Shown one piece after another: positions 6,948 to 13,056 of a stretch of DNA of 13,056 nt. The DNA comes from JAHEDH01 sp965364515. GTDB lineage: Bacteria; Actinomycetota; Acidimicrobiia; Spongiisociales; ZC4RG35. Each line of letters starts with the position of its first letter. Within the stretch, counting starts at the first letter, position 1. Below the pieces are notes generated by a model. The model saw only the letters and a list, made by a program, of their open reading frames with translations, did no database searches and was not told the DNA's origin. The DNA is taken from contig CBDTXZ010000081.1 of assembly GCA_965364515.1 (NCBI GenBank), forward strand, positions 1 through 13,056, given 5' to 3'. The position numbers and the translations under genes are program-made.

Positions 6948-6981
6948 TTACACGAAATCTCTTACGTGTTATATTGATCGT
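6946..6981 (+). promoter_or_regulatory. Promoter/operator of the usp-CPA2 operon, copy 2 of the shared 36-nt element
   Basis: The element begins GATTACACGAA, overlapping the stop codon of the mrpG-E gene. TTACAC (6948-6953, -35-like), a 16-base spacer and TATATT (6970-6975, -10-like) predict a start near 6982, 30 nt before the ATG at 7012. Inside it ACACG and CGTGT, ten bases apart, form an exact inverted repeat. Twenty-seven of 36 positions match the element at 1299-1264. No hairpin terminator for the Mrp operon is visible here, so some read-through is possible. Confidence 0.7.
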
Positions 6982-7011
6982 GCGTGTACTGGTTCGACCA
7001 AGGAGTGACTC

Positions 7012-7944
7012 ATGAAGAGGTTCAAGCGGATCCTCGTCCACATCGCCACCGATGAACCGCTCCCCAGCAAGATCCATGCCGCCGTCGACCTCGCCCACCG
7101 AAACGACGCAACGCTGACGCTGTTCGACGTGGTCCCCGCGCTGTCGCCCAGTCAACGGATTCTGGGCATCGGCGGCGCAAGAATGGACGTCGAGGAAGCC
7201 ATGGCCGCCGACCGCCTGGAGAAGCTCGACGCCATCGCCTCGGGCCTCGACGCACCACACATCGAAACCGCAGTCGCGCACGGGTCGGCGTACATCGAGA
7301 TCATCAGGAGAGTCCTGACTCACGACCACGACCTCGTCATGACGGCCCCCGACGAACCCAAGAGACTCGGGTTCGCCGGCGCCGCCACGGCGATGCATCT
7401 CCTTCGGAAATCACCGGTCCCCGTGTGGGTCCACTCGACCGGTGCGATCGGGGCACACGGGATCGCCGTGGCCGTTGGTCCATTCGACACCGAACGCCGC
7501 AACTCCGGGCTCAATCGCACACTCATGCAGCTCGCATCGTCCTTGGCAGCAGAGACGGGTGAGACGCTCCACGTGATCAATGCCTGGAGACTGCAGGGTG
7601 AAACCATGCTGAGAAGCTCGCGATCCTCCTTCACCGATCAGGAGGTGACCGCGATGCTGGCGGAGGCCCGCTCGGAGGCACGAGCCGACGTCGACCGACT
7701 CGTGGATGGGCTCGAATCGCTGGAAGTCCCCGTCGAGATCCACCTCACGAAAGGCGAACCCGGACTCACCGTCGCACAGGTGGTCAACGATCTGAAACCC
7801 AAGACTGTGGTCATGGGCACCATCGCCCGCACCGGTTTGAGCGGCATGATCATCGGGAATACGGCCGAACAGGTGCTCGGGTTGATCCACACGTCCGTGA
7901 TCGCGGTGAAGCCGCAGGGTTTCGAAACTCCCGTGACGGTATGA
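7012..7944 (+). CDS. Tandem universal stress protein, UspE-like
   Basis: 310 aa with two Usp domains, at about 3-141 and 149-301. The first opens FKRILVHIATDE and closes with MHLLRKSPVPVWV, as in the first domain of UspE. The second opens GIAVAVGPFD and contains MGTIARTGLSGMIIGNTAEQVL (268-289), close to the C-terminal domain motif of E. coli UspE. The glycine pattern is that of nucleotide-binding Usp proteins (G2-x9-G-S/T type), although the first G-x-x-G position is partly lost (GTIA). It is cytoplasmic and probably a stress-responsive nucleotide- or ligand-binding regulator. AAGGAGTG precedes the ATG by seven bases. It overlaps the CPA2 antiporter gene by ATGA, so the two are co-translated and may act together. 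A direct regulatory role on the antiporter is inference. Confidence 0.92.
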   Translation: MKRFKRILVHIATDEPLPSKIHAAVDLAHRNDATLTLFDVVPALSPSQRILGIGGARMDVEEAMAADRLEKLDAIASGLDAPHIETAVAHGSAYIEIIRRVLTHDHDLVMTAPDEPKRLGFAGAATAMHLLRKSPVPVWVHSTGAIGAHGIAVAVGPFDTERRNSGLNRTLMQLASSLAAETGETLHVINAWRLQGETMLRSSRSSFTDQEVTAMLAEARSEARADVDRLVDGLESLEVPVEIHLTKGEPGLTVAQVVNDLKPKTVVMGTIARTGLSGMIIGNTAEQVLGLIHTSVIAVKPQGFETPVTV

Positions 7945-9860
7945 GCATCGACACCCTGATCCTGCTCGCATCCTTCGGTCTCCTGGCGATCGCCTCGGAC
8001 CGGATCGGAGTGGTGTTCCGGAGATTCGGTCTCCCGACCATCACCGGATATCTGTTCGCAGGAGCCATCGCGGGCTCCTTCGTCCTCGATCTCATCCCCT
8101 CGACTGCCACCGAGGACCTCCGATTCGTCGATGAGATCTCGCTGGCCGTTATCGCATTCGTCGCAGGTAGCGAGCTCTATCTCAAAGAGATCAAGCCACG
8201 CCTCCGGCCGATCCTCAGCATTTCGGGGGGCATCATCGTCGTCACCTACCTCGTGCTGGCAGTCGGGGTCCATCTCCTCACCGGAGTCATCTCCTTCACC
8301 GAGGACCTCACCGACGGTGCACGTCTGGCGACCGCACTGCTCGGTGCCGCCGTTCTTCTGGCACTCTCCCCTCCCTCGACGATCGCCGTCATCAAGGAGC
8401 TGTCCGCTCGGGGTCGCTTCACCCGTACCGTGCTCGGTGTCACCGTGACCATGGATGTTGCGATCATCGTGCTGTTCGCCTCGATCACGTCGATCGCCTC
8501 ACCATTGCTCACCGACACATCACTCGAGCTCTCGTTCCTACCGCTCCTGCTCCTGGACCTCGCCGTGGCCGTCGGATTGGGCTACATCGCGGGAAGAGTG
8601 CTTCAGGCGATTCTGGAGAGCTCACTCCCGTTGGTCGCCAAGAGTGGGCTCGTTCTGGCAACCGGCTTCGCCATCTACGAGGGCGGCGATTTCATCACCG
8701 AGTGGAGCATCGACTCGCTCGGTTTCGAGATCCACATGGAGCCGCTCCTGATCGCGCTGATCGCCGGCTTCTTCGTCACCAACTTCACCGCACAGCGCGA
8801 GCAGTTCGACGAGCTCCTGCATGCGATCGGACCCCTCGTCTACGTGGCGTTCTTCACCATCACCGGCCTCTCACTCAAGCTCGACGTCCTCTGGTCGGTG
8901 CTGCCGGTGGCGGTAGCCCTGTTCGCGCTCAGGGCGCTCGGGATCGCAGGCGGCTCACTGCTGGGAAGCCGGCTGTCTGGCGAACCGGCCCGGCTGCGGA
9001 CGACCTATTGGGCCGCATTCATCACCCAGGCAGGCATCGCACTCGGCCTGGCTCGCGAGGTGGCGGTCCAGTTCCCGACGCTCGGTGACGCCTTCGCAAC
9101 TCTGATCATCTCTGTCGTCGTCATCAACGAGATCGTCGGACCGCTGTTCCTCAAGTGGGGTCTCCGTCGAGCAAGGGAGACCCACGAGCCCGACACGGAA
9201 CGCAGGCCCGGGCGTCATGCGGTCATCCTCGGAGTCGAGGGTCAGTCCATCGCTCTTGCGAGGGCCCTCCAGAGTCGCGGCTGGTCGACCGTCCTGGCCG
9301 ACACCGACGCCGACCAGATCGCCCGGCTGGCGTCGGAGGACGTCGACGAGCGTCACATCTCTTCGGTTGACGAAGAGACGCTGCGATCGCTGATCACCGA
9401 CCAGACCGAGGCCGTTGTGGCGATGCTGGGCGACGACGATTCCAATGCCCAGGCGCTCAGGCTCGCAGCCGAGATGGGGATCCAGGGCCTCGTCGCACGT
9501 CCCGCCGGTGCGGTGACCGAGAACCGGCTGAGCGACATCGAGGACGTCGTCACGATCGACCCGGGTACCGCCGTCGTCTCGCTCCTCGAACAGGCCGTGA
9601 CATCACCCCAGTCGGCGACCTTGCTGCTGCGCCGTGATCCCAACCGTGCCGTCAGCCAGGTCAAGCTGGTGAACCCCGACCTGGATGGCATGCCGGTCCG
9701 CGATCTCCGACTCCCGACGGATGTCCTCCTGTTGCAGATCATCCGAGATGGCAGCTCGGTGGTCGTGCATGGGCACACCGAGCTCAGAACCGGCGACGAC
9801 ATCCTTCTCCTCGCCAGCGACGACAGCCTGACCGAGATCAGGTCGCGTCTCTCGGGATGA
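7941..9860 (+). CDS. CPA2-family cation/proton antiporter with C-terminal RCK (TrkA-N/TrkA-C) domains
   Basis: 639 aa. Residues 1-405 are a Na_H_Exchanger domain with about 12-13 helices. FGLPTITGYLFAGAIAG (29-45) is the usual CPA2 helix-2 motif, and SPPSTIAVIKELSARGRF (143-160) is the unwound helix region. The ion-site aspartate is D172, preceded by Met where Kef proteins have Gln. Residues 426-540 are TrkA-N-like (HAVILGVEGQSIALARAL, then VLADTD) and 565-637 are TrkA-C-like. The Gly motif of the Rossmann fold is degraded: G431 is kept, but the next two glycine positions are E433 and S436, while D454 at the end of strand 2 is kept. The protein could carry K+ or Na+ in exchange for H+, with gating by the RCK module; substrate cannot be assigned from sequence. 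It follows the usp gene with a 4-nt overlap and ends 10 bp from a convergent gene. Confidence 0.93.
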   Translation: MSIDTLILLASFGLLAIASDRIGVVFRRFGLPTITGYLFAGAIAGSFVLDLIPSTATEDLRFVDEISLAVIAFVAGSELYLKEIKPRLRPILSISGGIIVVTYLVLAVGVHLLTGVISFTEDLTDGARLATALLGAAVLLALSPPSTIAVIKELSARGRFTRTVLGVTVTMDVAIIVLFASITSIASPLLTDTSLELSFLPLLLLDLAVAVGLGYIAGRVLQAILESSLPLVAKSGLVLATGFAIYEGGDFITEWSIDSLGFEIHMEPLLIALIAGFFVTNFTAQREQFDELLHAIGPLVYVAFFTITGLSLKLDVLWSVLPVAVALFALRALGIAGGSLLGSRLSGEPARLRTTYWAAFITQAGIALGLAREVAVQFPTLGDAFATLIISVVVINEIVGPLFLKWGLRRARETHEPDTERRPGRHAVILGVEGQSIALARALQSRGWSTVLADTDADQIARLASEDVDERHISSVDEETLRSLITDQTEAVVAMLGDDDSNAQALRLAAEMGIQGLVARPAGAVTENRLSDIEDVVTIDPGTAVVSLLEQAVTSPQSATLLLRRDPNRAVSQVKLVNPDLDGMPVRDLRLPTDVLLLQIIRDGSSVVVHGHTELRTGDDILLLASDDSLTEIRSRLSG

Positions 9861-9870
9861 GCCGCCGCGA

Positions 9871-10494
9871 TCAGTCGTCGACGTCGATCGAGACCCGCCC
9901 GTCATAGAACTCGACCTTGAAGTGGACCTCTTCGTCGTCGCCCTTGAAGACAACGGTGAAGTGTTCCGGTCCATTGCCATCGGTTTCGACGGTCCAACCT
10001 GGTTTCGGGGAGGCAGACTCGAGGAAGACCCCCCGAGGATTCGAGCGCACCGTCACCCAGCCGCCCCCCGTCTCGTAGGTCTCCACCGAATCGGCCGGCG
10101 GCTCCGTCGTCGGCGTTGTCGTCGTCGATGGTGGCTGCGGGGCCGTCGTCGATCCTGCTTGCTCGGGAGGCGTCGTCGTGGCGACCGAACCATCGGAGCT
10201 CGAGGTGGTCGCCGGCTTTGCGTCTTCCTCCGACCCGGGCGGAGTGCCTTCGGACACTCCGCCCCCCGAAGTGGTCGGAGCGCCGTCGGCGACTTCTGGA
10301 TCCGGAACGGTCGACATCTGGCCATCCGGCAGCTCTGGGAGGGCGAGCGTGGGGGGTGGTGAGCCTGGAAGGAGCAATGCCGACGGTGGGTCGGTGATCG
10401 CGGTTCGGACACTGGCGACAGCCGCAAAGGCCACGAGAATCGAAGCGGTCGTGGCGAGTACCCACGCCACGACGAGTCCGTACCGGAACTGCAT
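9871..10494 (-). CDS. Membrane-anchored protein with Thr/Pro-rich stalk and small C-terminal domain, function unknown
   Basis: 207 aa. The ATG at 10492-10494 is preceded by GAAGGATG about eight bases upstream; the reading frame is open further upstream but lacks a site there. Residues 1-30 hold a single helix (YGLVVAWVLATTASILVAFAAVASV), either an uncleaved anchor or a signal peptide. Residues 33-137 are low complexity, rich in Thr, Ser, Pro and Gly (for example STTTTPTTEPP), like a cell-wall-spanning stalk. Residues 138-207 look like a compact beta-rich acidic domain (GGGWVTVRSNPRGVFLESASPKPGW; VVFKGDDEEVHFKVEFYDG). I do not recognise the family. It is divergent from a response regulator/kinase pair over 121 bp, which suggests it is their target or their sensing partner; that is inference. 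It converges on the CPA2 gene with a 10-bp gap and no visible terminator. Confidence 0.8.
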   Translation of the reverse strand: MQFRYGLVVAWVLATTASILVAFAAVASVRTAITDPPSALLLPGSPPPTLALPELPDGQMSTVPDPEVADGAPTTSGGGVSEGTPPGSEEDAKPATTSSSDGSVATTTPPEQAGSTTAPQPPSTTTTPTTEPPADSVETYETGGGWVTVRSNPRGVFLESASPKPGWTVETDGNGPEHFTVVFKGDDEEVHFKVEFYDGRVSIDVDD

Positions 10495-10528
10495 GGTGAA
10501 ATCATCCTTCGTCGAAGCGGTCCGAGGG

Positions 10529-10554
10529 TTAAGCGAACGATAAGAAGCGTTCAA
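10529..10554. promoter_or_regulatory. Candidate response-regulator site in the divergent intergenic region
   Basis: TAAG occurs at 10530-10533 and 10541-10544, in TTAAG and ATAAG contexts exactly 11 bp apart, the spacing used by OmpR/PhoB-type regulators. GAACG (10535-10539) and CGTTC (10548-10552) also form an inverted repeat across 8 bases. On the minus strand TTGAAC in this stretch could be a -35 for the anchored protein. The evidence is only the repeats and the location. Confidence 0.3.
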
Positions 10555-10615
10555 CAGGCGACAAGCCGTCTTCGACCGGACCGTGACACGCTCTGCCAGC
10601 GGTAACGTCAACACC

Positions 10616-11302
10616 ATGGCAGCAGTGCTCGTCATCGAAGACGACCCTCGAATCCGCGCATCCGTTGCGGATCGACTCGCCGAGCGTGGTCATCAAGTCG
10701 AAACGGCACATCGAGCGATGGATGGCATCAGGTCGGCAGTGTCCGGGCTCTTCGAGATCGTGGTCCTCGATCTCGGGCTCCCGGATCTCGACGGCTCCGA
10801 GGCGCTTCAGATGATCAGGGCAGTGAGTGACGTGCCGGTTCTGATCGCGACCGCCCGCGACGACGAGGCCGAGATCATCCGCCTCCTCGACGCCGGAGCC
10901 GACGACTACGTCACCAAGCCGTTCTCCGCCGACCACCTGGAAGCAAGGATCCGTGCGGTGTTGCGACGTCGCAGCGGTGACGAAACCGAGAACCAGGTCA
11001 TCGAGGTCGGGGACCTGAGTCTGGACGTCGGTCGACGCGAAGCCCGACTGGGCGACGAGATTCTCGATCTCACCGCCAAGGAATTCGAGCTTCTCGCCTT
11101 TCTGGCCGAGCGAGCGGACCACTACGTCAACAAGCGAGAGTTGCTCGCAGGCGTGTGGCACCAGCCGTATGGCGGAGCCGACAAGACGATCGACGTGCAC
11201 CTCAGCTGGCTCCGGAGAAAACTCGGTGAGACGGCTGCAGAGCCGCGATACATCCACACCAAGCGCGGAGTCGGAGTCCGCCTCTCGGCCCCGATGCCAT
11301 GA
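10616..11302 (+). CDS. OmpR/PhoB-family response regulator
   Basis: 228 aa. The receiver domain (about 1-117) has the acidic pair D9/D10 in VIEDD, phosphoacceptor D52 in VVLDLGLPDLDG, T79 in LIATARDD and K101 in DDYVTKPF, so it should be phosphorylatable. The winged-helix DNA-binding domain (about 128-226) shows DLTAKEFELLAFLAERADHYVNKRELLAGVW, then the recognition helix KTIDVHLSWLRRKLGE and the wing YIHTKRGVGVRL. I start at the ATG at 10616, which gives the usual receiver N-terminus. The upstream Shine-Dalgarno is weak, so a leaderless or weakly initiated mRNA is possible; a GTG at 10583 would add 11 non-family residues. It overlaps the kinase gene by ATGA. Confidence 0.95.
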   Translation: MAAVLVIEDDPRIRASVADRLAERGHQVETAHRAMDGIRSAVSGLFEIVVLDLGLPDLDGSEALQMIRAVSDVPVLIATARDDEAEIIRLLDAGADDYVTKPFSADHLEARIRAVLRRRSGDETENQVIEVGDLSLDVGRREARLGDEILDLTAKEFELLAFLAERADHYVNKRELLAGVWHQPYGGADKTIDVHLSWLRRKLGETAAEPRYIHTKRGVGVRLSAPMP

Positions 11303-12591
11303 GAAAGCGGCTGATCCTGCAGGCGGCTGCAGTGACGTCGATGGTGGTTCTGGCGTTCATCGTGCCGCTCGCGGTGCTCGTAGGAGACTTCGCCGCCGAT
11401 CGAGCACTCGTCGGGGCGGAACGAGAGGCCGAGAACGTGGCACGCCTCATGGCGATCCAGGACGAAGCGTCGCCGTCGGTCTCCGAATTGGAGTCCCTCC
11501 TGCCGCCAGGGAATACTCCATACGAGATCTCGGTCGTGACTCCGGACGGCGACGTGGCCGGGTCCGAAGTCCCTGAGACCGAGAATCTCGACGAGGCCCG
11601 AGCGGGGCGGGCCTTCCGGGCCGTGGTGCCGGGCGGCCAATCGATCTACATACCGGTGATCGGAGCCGACGGCGCGACGTCGGTCGTTCGCGTCTTCGTG
11701 CCGACGAGTGAACTGCGAGGCGGAGTGGCCCGATCCTGGCTCACCCTGGCCGGCCTCGGCGTCACACTGGTGGGCATTGCAGTGCTCATCGCCGACTGGA
11801 TCGGACGGAGCATCGTACGACCCGTCGCCGACCTGTCCGACACTGCCGAGAGACTCGGAAGCGGTGACCTGACAGCGCGGGTCGAACCCGGCGGACCCGA
11901 GGAGATCCAGGCGGTCGGAGTCGAGTTCAACCGGCTGGCCGCCCAGATCGATCACCTCCTGATGGCGGAGCGTGAAGCCGCCGCAGACCTCTCACATCGT
12001 CTCCGCACACCGCTCACCGCTCTCAGACTCGACGCCGAGGCCCTCCCCTCCAGTCCGATCACCGACAGGCTGTTCGAAGACCTCGACGCTCTCGAGAAGA
12101 CCGTGGACTATGTGATCGACCGGGCCAGAAGCGGATCGAAGACCGGTCTTTCGACGTCACGGGTCGACATCGGCACGGTCGTTGCCGATCGCGTTGCGTT
12201 CTGGCGGGTACTTGCCGAGGATCAGGGAAGGGATCTCAGCGCTGAACTCAGTAGCGGTGATGCGGTCGTGGCGATGGCGGCCGATGACGCTTCGGCGATG
12301 CTGGATGCGCTCCTCGGAAACGTCTTCGCACACACTCCCGAAGGGGCACCGATCTCGGTCACGTCGCTCATCCGCGTCGATGACGTGCTCCTGGCGGTCG
12401 AGGACGGTGGGGACGGCCTTCCCGACCTCGGAGTGCTCGAGCGTGGCCGATCTCACGGATCCTCCTCCGGGCTCGGTCTCGACATCGCCCGCCGTTCCGT
12501 CGAGGCGGCCGGTGGGAACTTCCGGGTCGGTGCGAGCAGACGGCTCGGCGGGGCGATGATCGCGATCAGGCTCCCGCTGACAGCCGACTGA
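11299..12591 (+). CDS. Sensor histidine kinase with HAMP domain
   Basis: 430 aa. Helix 1 (about 5-28), an extracytoplasmic sensor of about 115 residues (30-145) and helix 2 (about 147-167) precede a HAMP linker (about 168-221, SIVRPVADLSDTAERLGSGDLTARV). The H-box LSHRLRTPLTALRLDAEAL puts the phosphorylated His at H233. It is followed by Arg instead of the usual Glu or Asp, a variant I know from actinobacterial kinases. The ATPase domain has an N-box with N341 (LLGNVFAHTPEGAPI), a G1 box VEDGGDGLP (368-375) and a G2 box SSSGLGLDIARRS. The sensor domain is small and acidic, with no recognised fold (YEISVVTPDGDVAGSEVPE, SIYIPVIG). The gene is translationally coupled to the response regulator. 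Its 3' end overlaps the convergent membrane gene by 26 bp. Confidence 0.94.
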   Translation: MRKRLILQAAAVTSMVVLAFIVPLAVLVGDFAADRALVGAEREAENVARLMAIQDEASPSVSELESLLPPGNTPYEISVVTPDGDVAGSEVPETENLDEARAGRAFRAVVPGGQSIYIPVIGADGATSVVRVFVPTSELRGGVARSWLTLAGLGVTLVGIAVLIADWIGRSIVRPVADLSDTAERLGSGDLTARVEPGGPEEIQAVGVEFNRLAAQIDHLLMAEREAAADLSHRLRTPLTALRLDAEALPSSPITDRLFEDLDALEKTVDYVIDRARSGSKTGLSTSRVDIGTVVADRVAFWRVLAEDQGRDLSAELSSGDAVVAMAADDASAMLDALLGNVFAHTPEGAPISVTSLIRVDDVLLAVEDGGDGLPDLGVLERGRSHGSSSGLGLDIARRSVEAAGGNFRVGASRRLGGAMIAIRLPLTAD

Positions 12592-13056
12592 CCTTCTCGG
12601 TGAGTGTCTCCTCGCGGAGGTCGACCTGCTCGAGAGCGGCCACCCGCTCGGGGCGAGGTCGTTCAGGGCGCTGCGGGCGACCAGGGCGTTTCGAAACGGG
12701 CGTGGCGAACTGCTGAGCCACTCGGATGAGCAACAAGAGGACGACTGCCACGGCGGTCCCGGTGTAGAGCCCGACGGTCCACGGTTCGCCCGTGTCCGTC
12801 CCCGACATGACGCCATGGGCCAGGACCGAGATGAAGACGCCGAGGGACCCGAAGTGAATCGCCCGCCAGGCGCGCTGTCCGATGAAGCGTTTGAAGTAGA
12901 AGCTGACCGAGATCAAGACCATCGTGTAGAAGGAGACCACCCCGAACGCCACTGCGAGCGGTCGCCACGTGGCCCGGCCCGGCACGAGGATGTCACCCCA
13001 TGAGAAATCGATGTACTCGTGGATCGAGAGCGCGAACATGTGGACGAGCGTTGCGA
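12566..13056 (-). CDS. Ferric-reductase-like transmembrane protein, 5' end outside window
   Basis: The visible 162 codons begin in frame at the window edge (ATLVHMFALSIHEYIDF), so the Met at 13039 is internal, not the start. Numbered from that Met, helices are PLAVAFGVVSFYTMVLISVSFYF (27-49), AIHFGSLGVFISVLAHGVMSG (60-80) and VGLYTGTAVAVVLLLLIRV (89-107). H62 and H75 sit about one helix length apart in the layout of haem-ligating histidines of ferric-reductase-like domains (PF01794), and AHGVMSGTDT matches the 'HGxxxGTD' loop of actinobacterial members. The last 40 residues are cytoplasmic and Arg/Pro-rich (RPGRPQRPERPRPERV), then helical and charged. No FAD or NAD domain follows, so it is a haem-only membrane protein, perhaps an electron shuttle for a partner. 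It ends inside the kinase gene on the opposite strand. Confidence 0.8.
   Translation of the reverse strand, partial: ATLVHMFALSIHEYIDFSWGDILVPGRATWRPLAVAFGVVSFYTMVLISVSFYFKRFIGQRAWRAIHFGSLGVFISVLAHGVMSGTDTGEPWTVGLYTGTAVAVVLLLLIRVAQQFATPVSKRPGRPQRPERPRPERVAALEQVDLREETLTEKVSRLSAGA

Noticed and set aside
6948..7011. Possible rho-independent terminator for the Mrp operon
   Set aside because: The ACACG/CGTGT repeat has five-base arms and a ten-base loop, and it coincides with the shared promoter element, which explains it better.
9855..9900. Possible bidirectional terminator between the CPA2 gene and the stalked-protein gene
   Set aside because: Only small GTCGAC-type palindromes inside coding sequence and no U-run; the gap between the genes is 10 bp.

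Overview
The window is a dense, high-GC stretch with actinobacterial character. The signs are GTG starts, 4-nt stop/start overlaps, a probable leaderless start, a PF09826-type beta-propeller lipoprotein, a short 'TNHAHVL' winged-helix regulator, and a histidine kinase with an SHRLRTP H-box. A member of Acidimicrobiia or a related Actinomycetota class fits, but genus cannot be told from sequence alone. I saw no RNA genes, CRISPR, insertion sequence or attachment site. No gene-free stretch exceeds about 120 bp.

Layout. (1) 1-1232, minus strand: the 5' part of a secreted beta-propeller lipoprotein, preceded by a 93-aa winged-helix DNA-binding protein. (2) 1308-6947, plus strand: a complete Mrp (CPA3-type) multisubunit Na+/H+ antiporter operon in the order A-B-C-D-F-(G-E). 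All seven subunits are present in six genes because MrpG and MrpE are one polypeptide and MrpE has left its usual place between D and F. (3) 7012-9860, plus strand: a two-gene operon of a UspE-like tandem universal stress protein and a CPA2 (Kef-type) cation/proton antiporter with a C-terminal RCK module. (4) 9871-10494, minus strand: a membrane-anchored protein with a Thr/Pro-rich stalk and a small extracytoplasmic domain, divergent from (5) 10616-12591, an OmpR-type response regulator and its histidine kinase. (6) 12566-13056, minus strand: the 3' part of a ferric-reductase-like haem membrane protein, tail-to-tail with the kinase and overlapping it by 26 bp.

How the parts fit. Regions 2 and 3 together look like a cation/pH homeostasis island with two mechanistically different antiporters and a stress protein. 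The strongest unexplained signal is non-coding. The intergenic DNA between the winged-helix gene and mrpA (minus strand 1299-1264) and the DNA before the stress-protein gene (plus strand 6946-6981) share a 36-nt element, identical at 27 positions. It contains a -35/-10-like pair at the same spacing and lies almost the same distance (31 and 30 nt) from the start codon. I infer that one regulatory input, possibly the winged-helix protein itself, controls its own gene, the Mrp operon and the Usp-CPA2 operon. The two-component system at the right is probably a separate unit with an unknown signal.
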